From positions 1 to 64,000 of the forward strand of contig SUWG01000003.1 in assembly GCA_015061625.1 (NCBI GenBank): DNA of 64,000 nt, read 5' to 3'. Source of the DNA: Lentisphaerota bacterium (GTDB lineage Bacteria; Verrucomicrobiota; Lentisphaeria; Victivallales; Victivallaceae). The notes beneath the pieces were generated by a model. It searched no databases and had not been told where the DNA came from. It saw nothing but the letters and a program-made list of their open reading frames with translations. The position numbers and the translations under genes were made by a program. Positions 8,066 through 16,162 of this stretch are shown one piece after another. The stretch's first letter is position 1. Every line of letters starts with the position of its first letter.

Positions 8066-9412
8066 ATGTTGAATATGCTTAAAGAATTCCGTAAAAGTTA
8101 TTGTGAGGTGCGCAATGCCCTGCCGTTTCTGGATTGCTATGTTTCCGACATGGCTCCGGCATGGGATGATCTGCCCGCCGAACCGCCTACTGCATACCGT
8201 AAACTTTCCTTTACCGCGGGCAATCCCCGTCTGGTGAAGCAGACGGAAAACACCTTTGAGGAAATTGAGCAAATGGCGAAAAATGAGCCGGAAATCAACT
8301 TCATCATCGCTTCCGGCGACCGCAAAATGCTCTATCATATCGAGGAATTGACCCGACTGATCGCCACTTATCCCAATATCTATCTGGCTACCGGCAATGT
8401 TTGCAATGTTTTTGCGCTGGAAGATCTGGTCAAAGCCGGTTTGACGGAAAAACTGCTCTATGGTTCCATGGCTCCATTCCTTGATCCCGGTCAGGCGATC
8501 GCTCCGGTGGTGCTTGGTGACTTTGACTGGGAAACCAAATGTGCCATCGCCGGTAACAACTTGCGCAAACTGCTGGGCGAAAAGGCGGTTCTGCCGCCGG
8601 CAATGCCGCAACTTAAAATTCCCAACATCATGATCGATGCCCACGGCCACACCGCTGATGAACACACCAAGCGCAGTTTTCCGCATGAGAATAGTGCCGC
8701 CGTCTGGGAGCAGTGGCAGGGCAAACTGGAATTTTTCGGCTTGACCGGCTTCTTTTTCACCGACAGCAATGCGATCCACGATGTGGAGCATTTTCCCGGC
8801 CATAAAGATATTCAATTCTGCAAAGATTCCGGCGGCAGGATCCGCTATTTTGAAGTTTTCGATCCCCGAAATGTGGAAGCTTCCCTGCGGGAACTGGAAA
8901 AGAGTTTGCCGGAAGAAATGTGTATCGGTATAAAGATCCATCCGGCAGTCCACCGGACAGATGCGGATGCTCCGGAATATGAAGCCGTATTCAAAATGGC
9001 GGCAAAATATGACAAGCCGATCATGACGCACAGTTGGGGCGTATCGGATTACAACCCGACCCAGATCCACTCCAGTCCGGAAAAGTTCGACAAATATTTG
9101 AGTGCCTATCCGGAAGTCAAGTTCGTTTTCGGTCACACCGGCGGACGGCCCAATGGCTTTATCCATGCGGTGAATATGATGAACAAGCACCCGCAGTGTA
9201 TGGGTGACTTTGCCGGAGATCTCTTTTTCAACGGTTTTGTCGCTCATGCGGTCAGAGAGATCGGGGCCGACCGGTTGATTTTTGCGACGGATATGTACTG
9301 GATCGATCCGAGATGCGTTCTGGGAATGTTGCTGGAATTGACTGATTTGAGCGATGAAGATATGCTCAAGATCTTGCGGGGCAATGCCGAAAGATTTTAT
9401 CTCGGCCGCTGA
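8066..9412 (+). CDS. Amidohydrolase-family (amidohydrolase_2) TIM-barrel protein
   Basis: 448 aa. The C-terminal half is an amidohydrolase_2 barrel: metal-binding HxH in DAHGHT (about residue 193), GIKIHPAVHR, MTHSWGV, FVFGHTGG and terminal IFATDMYW with the metal-site Asp. The N-terminal half (residues 40-170) resembles a degenerate second barrel end (LYGSMAPFLDPGQA), as in fused members of this family. Relatives hydrolyse lactones, decarboxylate aromatic acids or open sugar-acid lactones; the substrate here is unknown. Shares its promoter box with the aminotransferase-SDR operon, so probably the same pathway. Ends at a strong terminator. Confidence 0.82.
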   Translation: MLNMLKEFRKSYCEVRNALPFLDCYVSDMAPAWDDLPAEPPTAYRKLSFTAGNPRLVKQTENTFEEIEQMAKNEPEINFIIASGDRKMLYHIEELTRLIATYPNIYLATGNVCNVFALEDLVKAGLTEKLLYGSMAPFLDPGQAIAPVVLGDFDWETKCAIAGNNLRKLLGEKAVLPPAMPQLKIPNIMIDAHGHTADEHTKRSFPHENSAAVWEQWQGKLEFFGLTGFFFTDSNAIHDVEHFPGHKDIQFCKDSGGRIRYFEVFDPRNVEASLRELEKSLPEEMCIGIKIHPAVHRTDADAPEYEAVFKMAAKYDKPIMTHSWGVSDYNPTQIHSSPEKFDKYLSAYPEVKFVFGHTGGRPNGFIHAVNMMNKHPQCMGDFAGDLFFNGFVAHAVREIGADRLIFATDMYWIDPRCVLGMLLELTDLSDEDMLKILRGNAERFYLGR

Positions 9413-9430
9413 TATATTCCGGAATAAAGC

Positions 9431-9475
9431 AAAACTGTTACCACACTTCAAACGGGGCGTGGTAACAGTTTTTTT
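9431..9475 (+). terminator. Rho-independent terminator after the amidohydrolase
   Basis: Stem AAAACTGTTACCAC / GTGGTAACAGTTTT with a 14-base loop, followed by T residues. It lies between convergent genes, and the minus-strand side ends in a shorter T run, so it may work partly both ways. Confidence 0.88.
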
Positions 9476-9511
9476 ATTGAAGTTGCTTGATTTACGGTAA
9501 CGGCAACTTGT

Positions 9512-10858
9512 TTATGCGTCAGCGTTGCCGACCAGTTTCTGCACGTTGACCGGCAGATTGGTGACGACTTCGACCTCTTTGCCGTATTTGAGCAGAGTAT
9601 TTTCGATAACGAGGTAGTCAAAACCGGGGATGACGACATCATTCCAGTGGTTGCCGATGCCGCGCAGAGCGACATCGAGCATGGTGACGATGTTGTTGCC
9701 CAGCGGATTTTCCGATTCGAGGGTGATGGCTCCGAAAAATTCCTGACACTCGGTGTAGCCGGAATTGTGGGTGCCGGTGTAAGGTTTGAGATTTTCCAAA
9801 TCGATTTTTTTGCCGATGCGTTTGCTCATTTCATCGGAACGGGCGGCGAAGTAATCCACCAGAGCCTGTTCCTGGATTTTGGCGGGCAGATTTTCTCTGG
9901 CGATCAGGCAGTAGGCATCATAACCGGCTTTATATGCGCCCTCGACCAGATCGAAGAAATACTGCTGATCGGCAGTTACTTCACCCGGATCATTGACTGC
10001 GATCACGGAACGGCGGATGCAACTGTTCAGCCCGTCACATTTTGCGCCGACGCCGAGGTGTACCCAGTCACCGTGTTTGATTTCCCGGTTGAGGGCTTTA
10101 CCGATGAGTGAACGGTTGGATTCATTGGCACCGACCATGATATCGAAACCGAGTTCTTCGGCTCCCATTTCTCTGGCGGCGAAGTAGCCCCAGGCGGCGA
10201 CTTGAGTTTCGAGCATACCGGGTTTCAGCACGGCGAGCAGGACACGCATGATGATATCGGAAATTTTTCCGGCATTGCGGATGAGAGCCTGTTCGGCGGG
10301 GCTTTTTTCATACTTCACTTTGTAGTAGAGTTCCTGGGCATCGACGACTTCGCAGAATTGTTGGCAGTAATCGACCAGAGAAGCGGGGATCACCTGCCGC
10401 GGGGTGAGCAAAGCGATCTTTTCGGGCATGACACCGCCGTTGGCCATTTTGACGATATCTTCAAATTTTTCTGCGGCGACGGGATATTTTTCATCTGCCA
10501 GCTGCAGCAATTCGGCTTTGTGGATCTTGACGGGGTAGTGACGGCTCAACTGTTCGGCGACATAACCGCCTTCCAGTCCGGCGATCAGATGAGTGCCGTC
10601 TTTGCCGACGACGGCGGCGACCTGTTCGACGGTCAAATTGCAGTTGCCGCAGAGGTAAGGCACATCGCCGCAGTAGTGTTCATCGGAAAAAACCAGACCG
10701 ACTTCCAGCCCGGCATCAGCGAGATTTTTATAGACGTTTTCACTGCGCTGTTGATATTCGGCGGGGGATATCCGGGTGAATTTATCGATTTCCGGGGCAT
10801 CAGCGAGAATCCGCTTGACCAGATCAAAATCTTTTTGGAGTCTGTTAAGATCGACCAT
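9512..10858 (-). CDS. M24 'pita-bread' family protein, creatinase-like, metal ligands missing
   Basis: 448 aa with an N-terminal creatinase_N-like domain (about 40-180) and a C-terminal M24 domain (about 190-440). Where Xaa-Pro peptidases read LIDxGxxxxGYxxDITRT, this protein has VHLGVGAKCDGLNSCIRR: both metal-binding Asp positions are Gly and Cys, while a central His (TGTHNSGY) remains. That pattern excludes an ordinary metallopeptidase and is compatible with a creatinase-like, metal-free hydrolase or a non-catalytic protein. It is the second gene of a pair with the PIG-L deacetylase, 3 bases apart, suggesting C-N bond processing of one substrate. Confidence 0.8.
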   Translation of the reverse strand: MVDLNRLQKDFDLVKRILADAPEIDKFTRISPAEYQQRSENVYKNLADAGLEVGLVFSDEHYCGDVPYLCGNCNLTVEQVAAVVGKDGTHLIAGLEGGYVAEQLSRHYPVKIHKAELLQLADEKYPVAAEKFEDIVKMANGGVMPEKIALLTPRQVIPASLVDYCQQFCEVVDAQELYYKVKYEKSPAEQALIRNAGKISDIIMRVLLAVLKPGMLETQVAAWGYFAAREMGAEELGFDIMVGANESNRSLIGKALNREIKHGDWVHLGVGAKCDGLNSCIRRSVIAVNDPGEVTADQQYFFDLVEGAYKAGYDAYCLIARENLPAKIQEQALVDYFAARSDEMSKRIGKKIDLENLKPYTGTHNSGYTECQEFFGAITLESENPLGNNIVTMLDVALRGIGNHWNDVVIPGFDYLVIENTLLKYGKEVEVVTNLPVNVQKLVGNADA

Positions 10859-10861
10859 TTT

Positions 10862-11554
10862 TTATTTCTCCAGAAGTTTGGTTAAATCTGCAATTTTACG
10901 GGGGCGCATTTTGTTGCTGACCAGTGCTTCACCGTAACGGACACCGATGGATTGACCGCGCATGGAAGCACGGGATTCCAGCATTTGATCGGCACCGCCG
11001 ACCACTCCGGTCTGCGAGGCATAAACTTCCATGGCTTTCAGTTTATCCGCCATGGTATCGCTGATATCGATGACCATTTCGACTTCCGGGATGAGGCGGA
11101 TAACTTCAAAATGGTAAAGCGGCACATCTTTCCAGACGGGGGCGGCTTCCATGGCACAGGCCAGTGAGGCGTGGAAGTGGCCTTCGGCGACGACCTTACT
11201 TACGCTGCGGTGGTCATGGTAATCGCTCTCAAAGTGGGTGAAGACCGCATCGGGTTGAAAGGTGCGGATCTCTTCGATGACCCGGCGGTAGGTGGAGTTG
11301 TCTACGGAAAGGCTCCAATCCAGCAAGCCGTAATTCACATAACTTGAAATGCCGAGGATCTTGCAAACCTTTTCCACTTCTGCGGCACGGGTGGCGCAGA
11401 TGGTGGATTTTTCTTCGATGGTGGCATAGCCTTCCGCCCCGGCGGAGAAGTGGACAAGCCGGATATCTGCCCCGGCATTGGCGAATTTGCGGATCGTGCC
11501 GCCCAGACCGATAACTTCATCATCCGGATGAGCGCAGAAAACCAGAATTTTCAT
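10862..11554 (-). CDS. PIG-L/LmbE-family deacetylase
   Basis: 230 aa, the normal family length. The zinc-binding AHPDDEVIGLGGT lies at the N-terminus and the third ligand in HFESDYHDHRSVSKVV near residue 110. Family members are Zn-dependent N-deacetylases acting on N-acetylglucosaminyl conjugates, diacetylchitobiose or similar. GAAAGAGG-type RBS before the ATG. Coupled to the creatinase-like gene downstream. The likely role is deacetylation of an N-acetylated sugar released from the polysaccharide, though the acceptor is not visible from sequence. Confidence 0.88.
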   Translation of the reverse strand: MKILVFCAHPDDEVIGLGGTIRKFANAGADIRLVHFSAGAEGYATIEEKSTICATRAAEVEKVCKILGISSYVNYGLLDWSLSVDNSTYRRVIEEIRTFQPDAVFTHFESDYHDHRSVSKVVAEGHFHASLACAMEAAPVWKDVPLYHFEVIRLIPEVEMVIDISDTMADKLKAMEVYASQTGVVGGADQMLESRASMRGQSIGVRYGEALVSNKMRPRKIADLTKLLEK

Positions 11555-11665
11555 AACTTTACCTCTTTCTTTGTTTCTGAAAGTTTAATATTTCAATAAA
11601 AATATAGCATTAAGGAAATGTCTTTGCAATTTGTTTTTCGTTTTTTTACTGCTTTTTTTCAAAAA

Positions 11666-14140
11666 TTATGATTCGATGAGCAACTCTGCTCCGCCGGTCA
11701 AGCCGGATGGCGCACGGAATTCCTCATATTCATTCGCTGAAGTATTGGTGACTTTGACGACCAATTCCCGGCGGTTGGAAATATCGCCCAAAGCCACCTG
11801 AAACGGGGCAAAGGCGGTTTTGCCGCAGAATTTACCATCCACCCAAACTTCGATATTGGCAACGGCTCCGGGGGCGGAAAAAGTGGCATTCCCGGAGTAA
11901 TCGCTGATGTCAAAGCGGTAACTTGCGGTGCCGGAATAAAATATCTGTCCCTGATCGGCCCATGAACCGGCATTGAGAGTATTGCGCCGCGGTGAAATGC
12001 TTACGTCGCATTTTTCCGGGGCGTAAAGTTCCAGAATGTAATAAGTGCCGCCGACCTGATGATCGAATTCACCGGAAATTTCCAGGGCAGTATCGAAGTC
12101 GCCTTGCAGGATGACCGGCAGATAGAATTGATAATCGCCGGTGACTTCCGGTTCATTGCCGGTGCCGACGTGCGGACGGCCGAGATATGCCGGGCGGTGA
12201 TGCCAGGCGGATAATTCAAAAGAGTGTTTTCCGGCGGCCGCCGGGATATCAAATGCCAGATAGCGGTCGGTCAATTCCAGAACTTCAGCACCGCCGGTCA
12301 ATTCTTTACCGTCAAAAAGAATGGTGTCACCGGCGAAAACTTCCGGAATGAGCAACTGCACTTTGCCGGGGATATCCCGGGTGATGGTAAATTCCGAATT
12401 GTAATGAAACGGCACCCGGTTGGGAGCGGCAAAGCCGACTTCTGCCGGAAATGGCAGCGAGACGGATTTGACCTTTTGCGGTGAACGGAAACGCTCAAAC
12501 GGGCCGTTGATAACGGCGATTTCCCCCGGAGCGATGAGCAGATCGATTTTGCGGTTCTCAAATTCCAGCGTGCCGGAAAGTTCCTCTTTGCTCCAGATGT
12601 TGCTGACCAGCAGAAAATGCTGACCATCAAGTTTGCGGCGCATACCGATCAATTCGCCGCCGGTAAAGGTGAAATCTTTTTCCGGCAGTTGCGGCAAACG
12701 GCCGAGGGTTTTGATCGCGCCGGGGGTTCCTTCGGGAACGATGAGGTAACTGATCCCGGCGTGGGTGAGCATATCGGTAAAGGTGAAAAAGTTTTCCGTA
12801 TCGTCAACTCCGGCGCGGACGGCTTCTGAAACATCTTCGACCAGCACCGAGGGGGCGAATTCCCCCTGCGAAGCGATAAAGACATTTTCGGCGATGAAGT
12901 CATTGAGTTGGCGGATGGCTCCGGCCAGACCGAGGTGCTGTTCCGGCGGGGCGATATATTTTCTCCGGCATTCGTGTTTGTGTTCGATGGCGTGGGGAAT
13001 GAAGGTGGTGATCCCGGAAAACAACTGCCAGACGGCGATCAGCCGCAGATCGTTGGCAGTTGCGCCCCAGTTGGTCACGGCAAAAAGTTCACACGCTCCG
13101 CCGCTTTTGCCGTGATGGATGGCGGCACTGGATACATATTTGGCGCGCAGATCATATTTGGTGCGGAAAAAATCCGGATATTGATAAAATTTATCATCAC
13201 CGCCGCGGGAAACTTTCAGATAGTGGCGGCGGTCATCAAAATGGGTGCCGCCATCGAGCAGGAGCAATTCATGGTCGGTGCCGGGCAGGTCACAGTGACG
13301 GTAAAGATGAAACGGATTGCCCTCAATGAAAATGGAACTGCGCTGGCAGCGGGAACGGGGAAACGGCCCGGTATCGCTGGTGTGGAAAGAATATTTGAGA
13401 TTGTGCGCCTGACACCATTTGTGGTTGTTTTCAAACCATTGCAGATAGAGTTTTTCACAGAAGCACCAGTAGTCGTAAGAGTATTTACTGCTTTTGCCGC
13501 TGACGATATCGTGGAGATACGGCGTAAGGTCATAACCGTATTCAGCGGCGAAATTTTCCGCAAAATTCTGCGCCCACGGATAGTAATCTTCCGCGCCCAT
13601 GATCTCCTGGGAAAAGGCATCGTAACGGCGGTTATCCGCATCGGAAAAGATTCCTTCGATGATATTGCCGAAATATTTTCCCAGCCGGGCGGCAAATTTT
13701 TCATAGACCAATTCGATGAAAAGCCGGGAACTTTCCGGTTCTTCAAAGGCCGGAAAGCCCCACGGCACATTTACTGCTTTGACCTGACCGTTGCCGTCGA
13801 TAGTGAGCCGCTGCTGATGCAATTCCGGGGCGATTGCGGCGATCTTGCCGCCCACATCCCCGGAAGGACACCGCCATCCATCCATCAGATAAAGTTTCAA
13901 GCCGTATTTCCCGGCGGCTTTGACGAATCTTTCAATGATCTCAAAGTAAGTTTCTGTGAGAAACACTTCGCTGGCAAAACCGCTGGAAGCACCGTTGAAA
14001 AGGATGCATCCGCCGAATCCGTCATCATATAACTCTTTCATTTTCAAGTCGATGATCTTTTCGGTATAGCCGTTTTCCAGATCAGAACTGTTCAAAAAGT
14101 AGAACGGCAGCGGACGGCAGGCAGTCAGGTCGGTATACAT
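11666..14140 (-). CDS. Large glycosidase-like protein, resembling GH106 alpha-L-rhamnosidases
   Basis: 824 aa without a signal peptide. The N-terminus (PLPFYFLNSSDL, then LKMKELYDDGFGGCILFNG, YGLKLYLMDGWRCPSGDVGG) has the layout of GH106-type barrels, where the second block is the substrate-loop strand. A probable catalytic-region motif is IEGIFSDADNRRYDAF near 175. Beta-sandwich domains follow (about 480-820), including a jelly-roll-like region with FRFDISDYSGNA-type strands. Last gene of the minus-strand unit, 9 bases after the lipoprotein-like glycosidase. Cytoplasmic location, inferred from the missing signal, implies action on imported oligosaccharides. Family assignment is by motif layout only. 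Confidence 0.6.
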   Translation of the reverse strand: MYTDLTACRPLPFYFLNSSDLENGYTEKIIDLKMKELYDDGFGGCILFNGASSGFASEVFLTETYFEIIERFVKAAGKYGLKLYLMDGWRCPSGDVGGKIAAIAPELHQQRLTIDGNGQVKAVNVPWGFPAFEEPESSRLFIELVYEKFAARLGKYFGNIIEGIFSDADNRRYDAFSQEIMGAEDYYPWAQNFAENFAAEYGYDLTPYLHDIVSGKSSKYSYDYWCFCEKLYLQWFENNHKWCQAHNLKYSFHTSDTGPFPRSRCQRSSIFIEGNPFHLYRHCDLPGTDHELLLLDGGTHFDDRRHYLKVSRGGDDKFYQYPDFFRTKYDLRAKYVSSAAIHHGKSGGACELFAVTNWGATANDLRLIAVWQLFSGITTFIPHAIEHKHECRRKYIAPPEQHLGLAGAIRQLNDFIAENVFIASQGEFAPSVLVEDVSEAVRAGVDDTENFFTFTDMLTHAGISYLIVPEGTPGAIKTLGRLPQLPEKDFTFTGGELIGMRRKLDGQHFLLVSNIWSKEELSGTLEFENRKIDLLIAPGEIAVINGPFERFRSPQKVKSVSLPFPAEVGFAAPNRVPFHYNSEFTITRDIPGKVQLLIPEVFAGDTILFDGKELTGGAEVLELTDRYLAFDIPAAAGKHSFELSAWHHRPAYLGRPHVGTGNEPEVTGDYQFYLPVILQGDFDTALEISGEFDHQVGGTYYILELYAPEKCDVSISPRRNTLNAGSWADQGQIFYSGTASYRFDISDYSGNATFSAPGAVANIEVWVDGKFCGKTAFAPFQVALGDISNRRELVVKVTNTSANEYEEFRAPSGLTGGAELLIES

Positions 14141-14149
14141 GGTGATAAA

Positions 14150-16162
14150 TTACTCCTGATCAAGAATATCCGCATCGATCGCTCCGGCCGTGAACTCATA
14201 AAGTCCGGGGCCGGTCTTGCGGGTCAGACCGAAGCGGGATTTCAAGTTGATATGTTCCGGAACTTTGATGGTCGCTTTGACCGGATCGGGGCCGAGGGCC
14301 ACTGCCACGAGGGCAACTTCACCGTCTTCCGCCTGGAAAAGTTTGGCCATCACCCGGTCGGTGCCGATGACTTCCACCGGGATACCATCCTCTTTGGACA
14401 TGATGAATTTTTCCAGACTTTTCATGATCTGCACCATTTCAACCACGGCGGGCCAATCTCTGGCCGCTGAACCGGGAATGAGTCTTTCGCCGCGCAGGAA
14501 AAGCGAGGTGTAACTGAAAAAGACGAAACCTCTTGCTCCCATGATCGCACCGAGCAGCGGCATGGCGATAAGTTCCTGACGGTTGGGGCCGCGGGTACCG
14601 GAAACCTGCGGATTGACGGCGTGGTATTCCCAGTTGAAAATCTGCGGCACCATCCACACCGGAATACCGCCCAGATTGGCGGCTTGCATGGCGGCAACCA
14701 GTTTGTCGAGGGATTGTTTTTCCGCTCTGGCATCAATGGGATAATTATCGATACCGAAAACGTCACCGGAAGTGTGATAAAGCGGCATATCCTCGGTGCG
14801 GTAGGTCAATGTCCACACCGGGTGCCACGGGTCGATCGCCGAGATCTGTTCGCGGACAGATTGCAGATAGGGAATGTGATCGCGCGAACACTCATCGGAA
14901 ATGTACCACCCCAGCAATGCCGGATGATCTTTGGTCATCTGCACGGCATGGGTGATCACTTCCCGCATACCTTTTACCCCATCCCACTCATGGTAAGCCT
15001 GGGTGCTGTCGGGTATCTGGGTCGCCGTGGAAAAGAGCAGACGCAGATTGTACTTATGGATCAGGTCGAGTCCTTCACGCATATTGGTTGCCACGTCAGC
15101 ATGACGCACGTTGCCGCGCAGACTCAAACTGGCGTAGAGGTGGAGCGTATTGAATCCGGCGGCGGCGACCCGCTGGATATCGATCTCACCGAACATCCCG
15201 TAGACCCCCAGCACCATGAATGGTTTGCCATCGACGATCAACCGGCCGTATTCATCGAATAAGGCGGCATTGGCAGGCACGGGGGTATCCGGTTCCAGCA
15301 CATTCATCTGATAAGTGGCGGTGTAAAGACAAAGTTTTTTGGCCATATCCAGAACTTTGATGGTCATTTCGGCTTTGCCGGGTACGAGGTCGGAAAATTC
15401 CCCTTTGAAACAGAAGTTTTCATCCATATTTTCCAGCACGACCGATTCGGTTTTGCCGTTCTGGGTGATGGAAACCAGCAACGCCGCCGGTTGCGGGGTG
15501 CGGGGATCGACATGGATGGTGAAGTTGGTATCGCCATTGCGGAATGTCAGGTTGCCCGGCTGGATTATCCGCGCGGAAACATCCTGCCCTTCAGAAGATA
15601 TTTCCACATCATCGAAGAATATCTCACCGCTCCAGTCATGCCACAGATACAGCACCAGATGCGGTTCATAGCCGTTGGGGCGGGCCATGAATTGAAAGGT
15701 GAATTCCTGATATTCACCGGTCAGCGGCTTTAACGGATAGAGAACTTCTCTGGGGCGGCCGTTGACCCGGTATTCGATACCGCAGACCACCGGTTTTTTC
15801 TGGCGGCTGCCGGGGGCATTGACGATGTCGCCCTTGATTTTGAGGCGGAGCATATAATTCACGCCCGGTTCGATACCGGTCAGCGGGAATGCGATATACT
15901 CGCCGACCTGATTGGATTGGCGGGCGAAACGCAAAGCAGATGTGCCATTGACACCGACTCCGCGAACAATGGAGTAGCCTTCGGGCAGAGCCACCGGGGG
16001 CTGGGCGGAGTCAAAAGTCCAGTTGAGCAGCACCTGCCGGCCGCCTCTGGGGTAATTCTGGGCTTCTTCCACGCTGATCGAAGCCGTGGGGGCAGTGGCA
16101 CAGCCGGTGATGACCAGCAGAGTAAACAGCATTACGGAAAAACGGGTGAAAAACTTTTTCAT
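14150..16162 (-). CDS. Lipoprotein with carbohydrate-binding-like and TIM-barrel glycosidase-like domains
   Basis: 670 aa. Lipoprotein signal with lipobox ITGC at about residues 18-21. Residues 45-190 form a CBM-like beta-sandwich (IFFDDVEIS ending), then a short linker beta domain (200-310), then a barrel from about 315 starting GRLIVDGKPFMVLGVYG. WYISDE (strand 4, probable acid/base Glu) and GDVFGIDNYPI follow. The barrel type is common in unclassified GH families. Tandem paralogue of the next gene upstream: the order of blocks and many strings (RLIVDGKPFM, RGPNR, GTDRVMAK) are shared. Starts overlap with the neighbour's stop (4 bases). Confidence 0.72.
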   Translation of the reverse strand: MKKFFTRFSVMLFTLLVITGCATAPTASISVEEAQNYPRGGRQVLLNWTFDSAQPPVALPEGYSIVRGVGVNGTSALRFARQSNQVGEYIAFPLTGIEPGVNYMLRLKIKGDIVNAPGSRQKKPVVCGIEYRVNGRPREVLYPLKPLTGEYQEFTFQFMARPNGYEPHLVLYLWHDWSGEIFFDDVEISSEGQDVSARIIQPGNLTFRNGDTNFTIHVDPRTPQPAALLVSITQNGKTESVVLENMDENFCFKGEFSDLVPGKAEMTIKVLDMAKKLCLYTATYQMNVLEPDTPVPANAALFDEYGRLIVDGKPFMVLGVYGMFGEIDIQRVAAAGFNTLHLYASLSLRGNVRHADVATNMREGLDLIHKYNLRLLFSTATQIPDSTQAYHEWDGVKGMREVITHAVQMTKDHPALLGWYISDECSRDHIPYLQSVREQISAIDPWHPVWTLTYRTEDMPLYHTSGDVFGIDNYPIDARAEKQSLDKLVAAMQAANLGGIPVWMVPQIFNWEYHAVNPQVSGTRGPNRQELIAMPLLGAIMGARGFVFFSYTSLFLRGERLIPGSAARDWPAVVEMVQIMKSLEKFIMSKEDGIPVEVIGTDRVMAKLFQAEDGEVALVAVALGPDPVKATIKVPEHINLKSRFGLTRKTGPGLYEFTAGAIDADILDQE

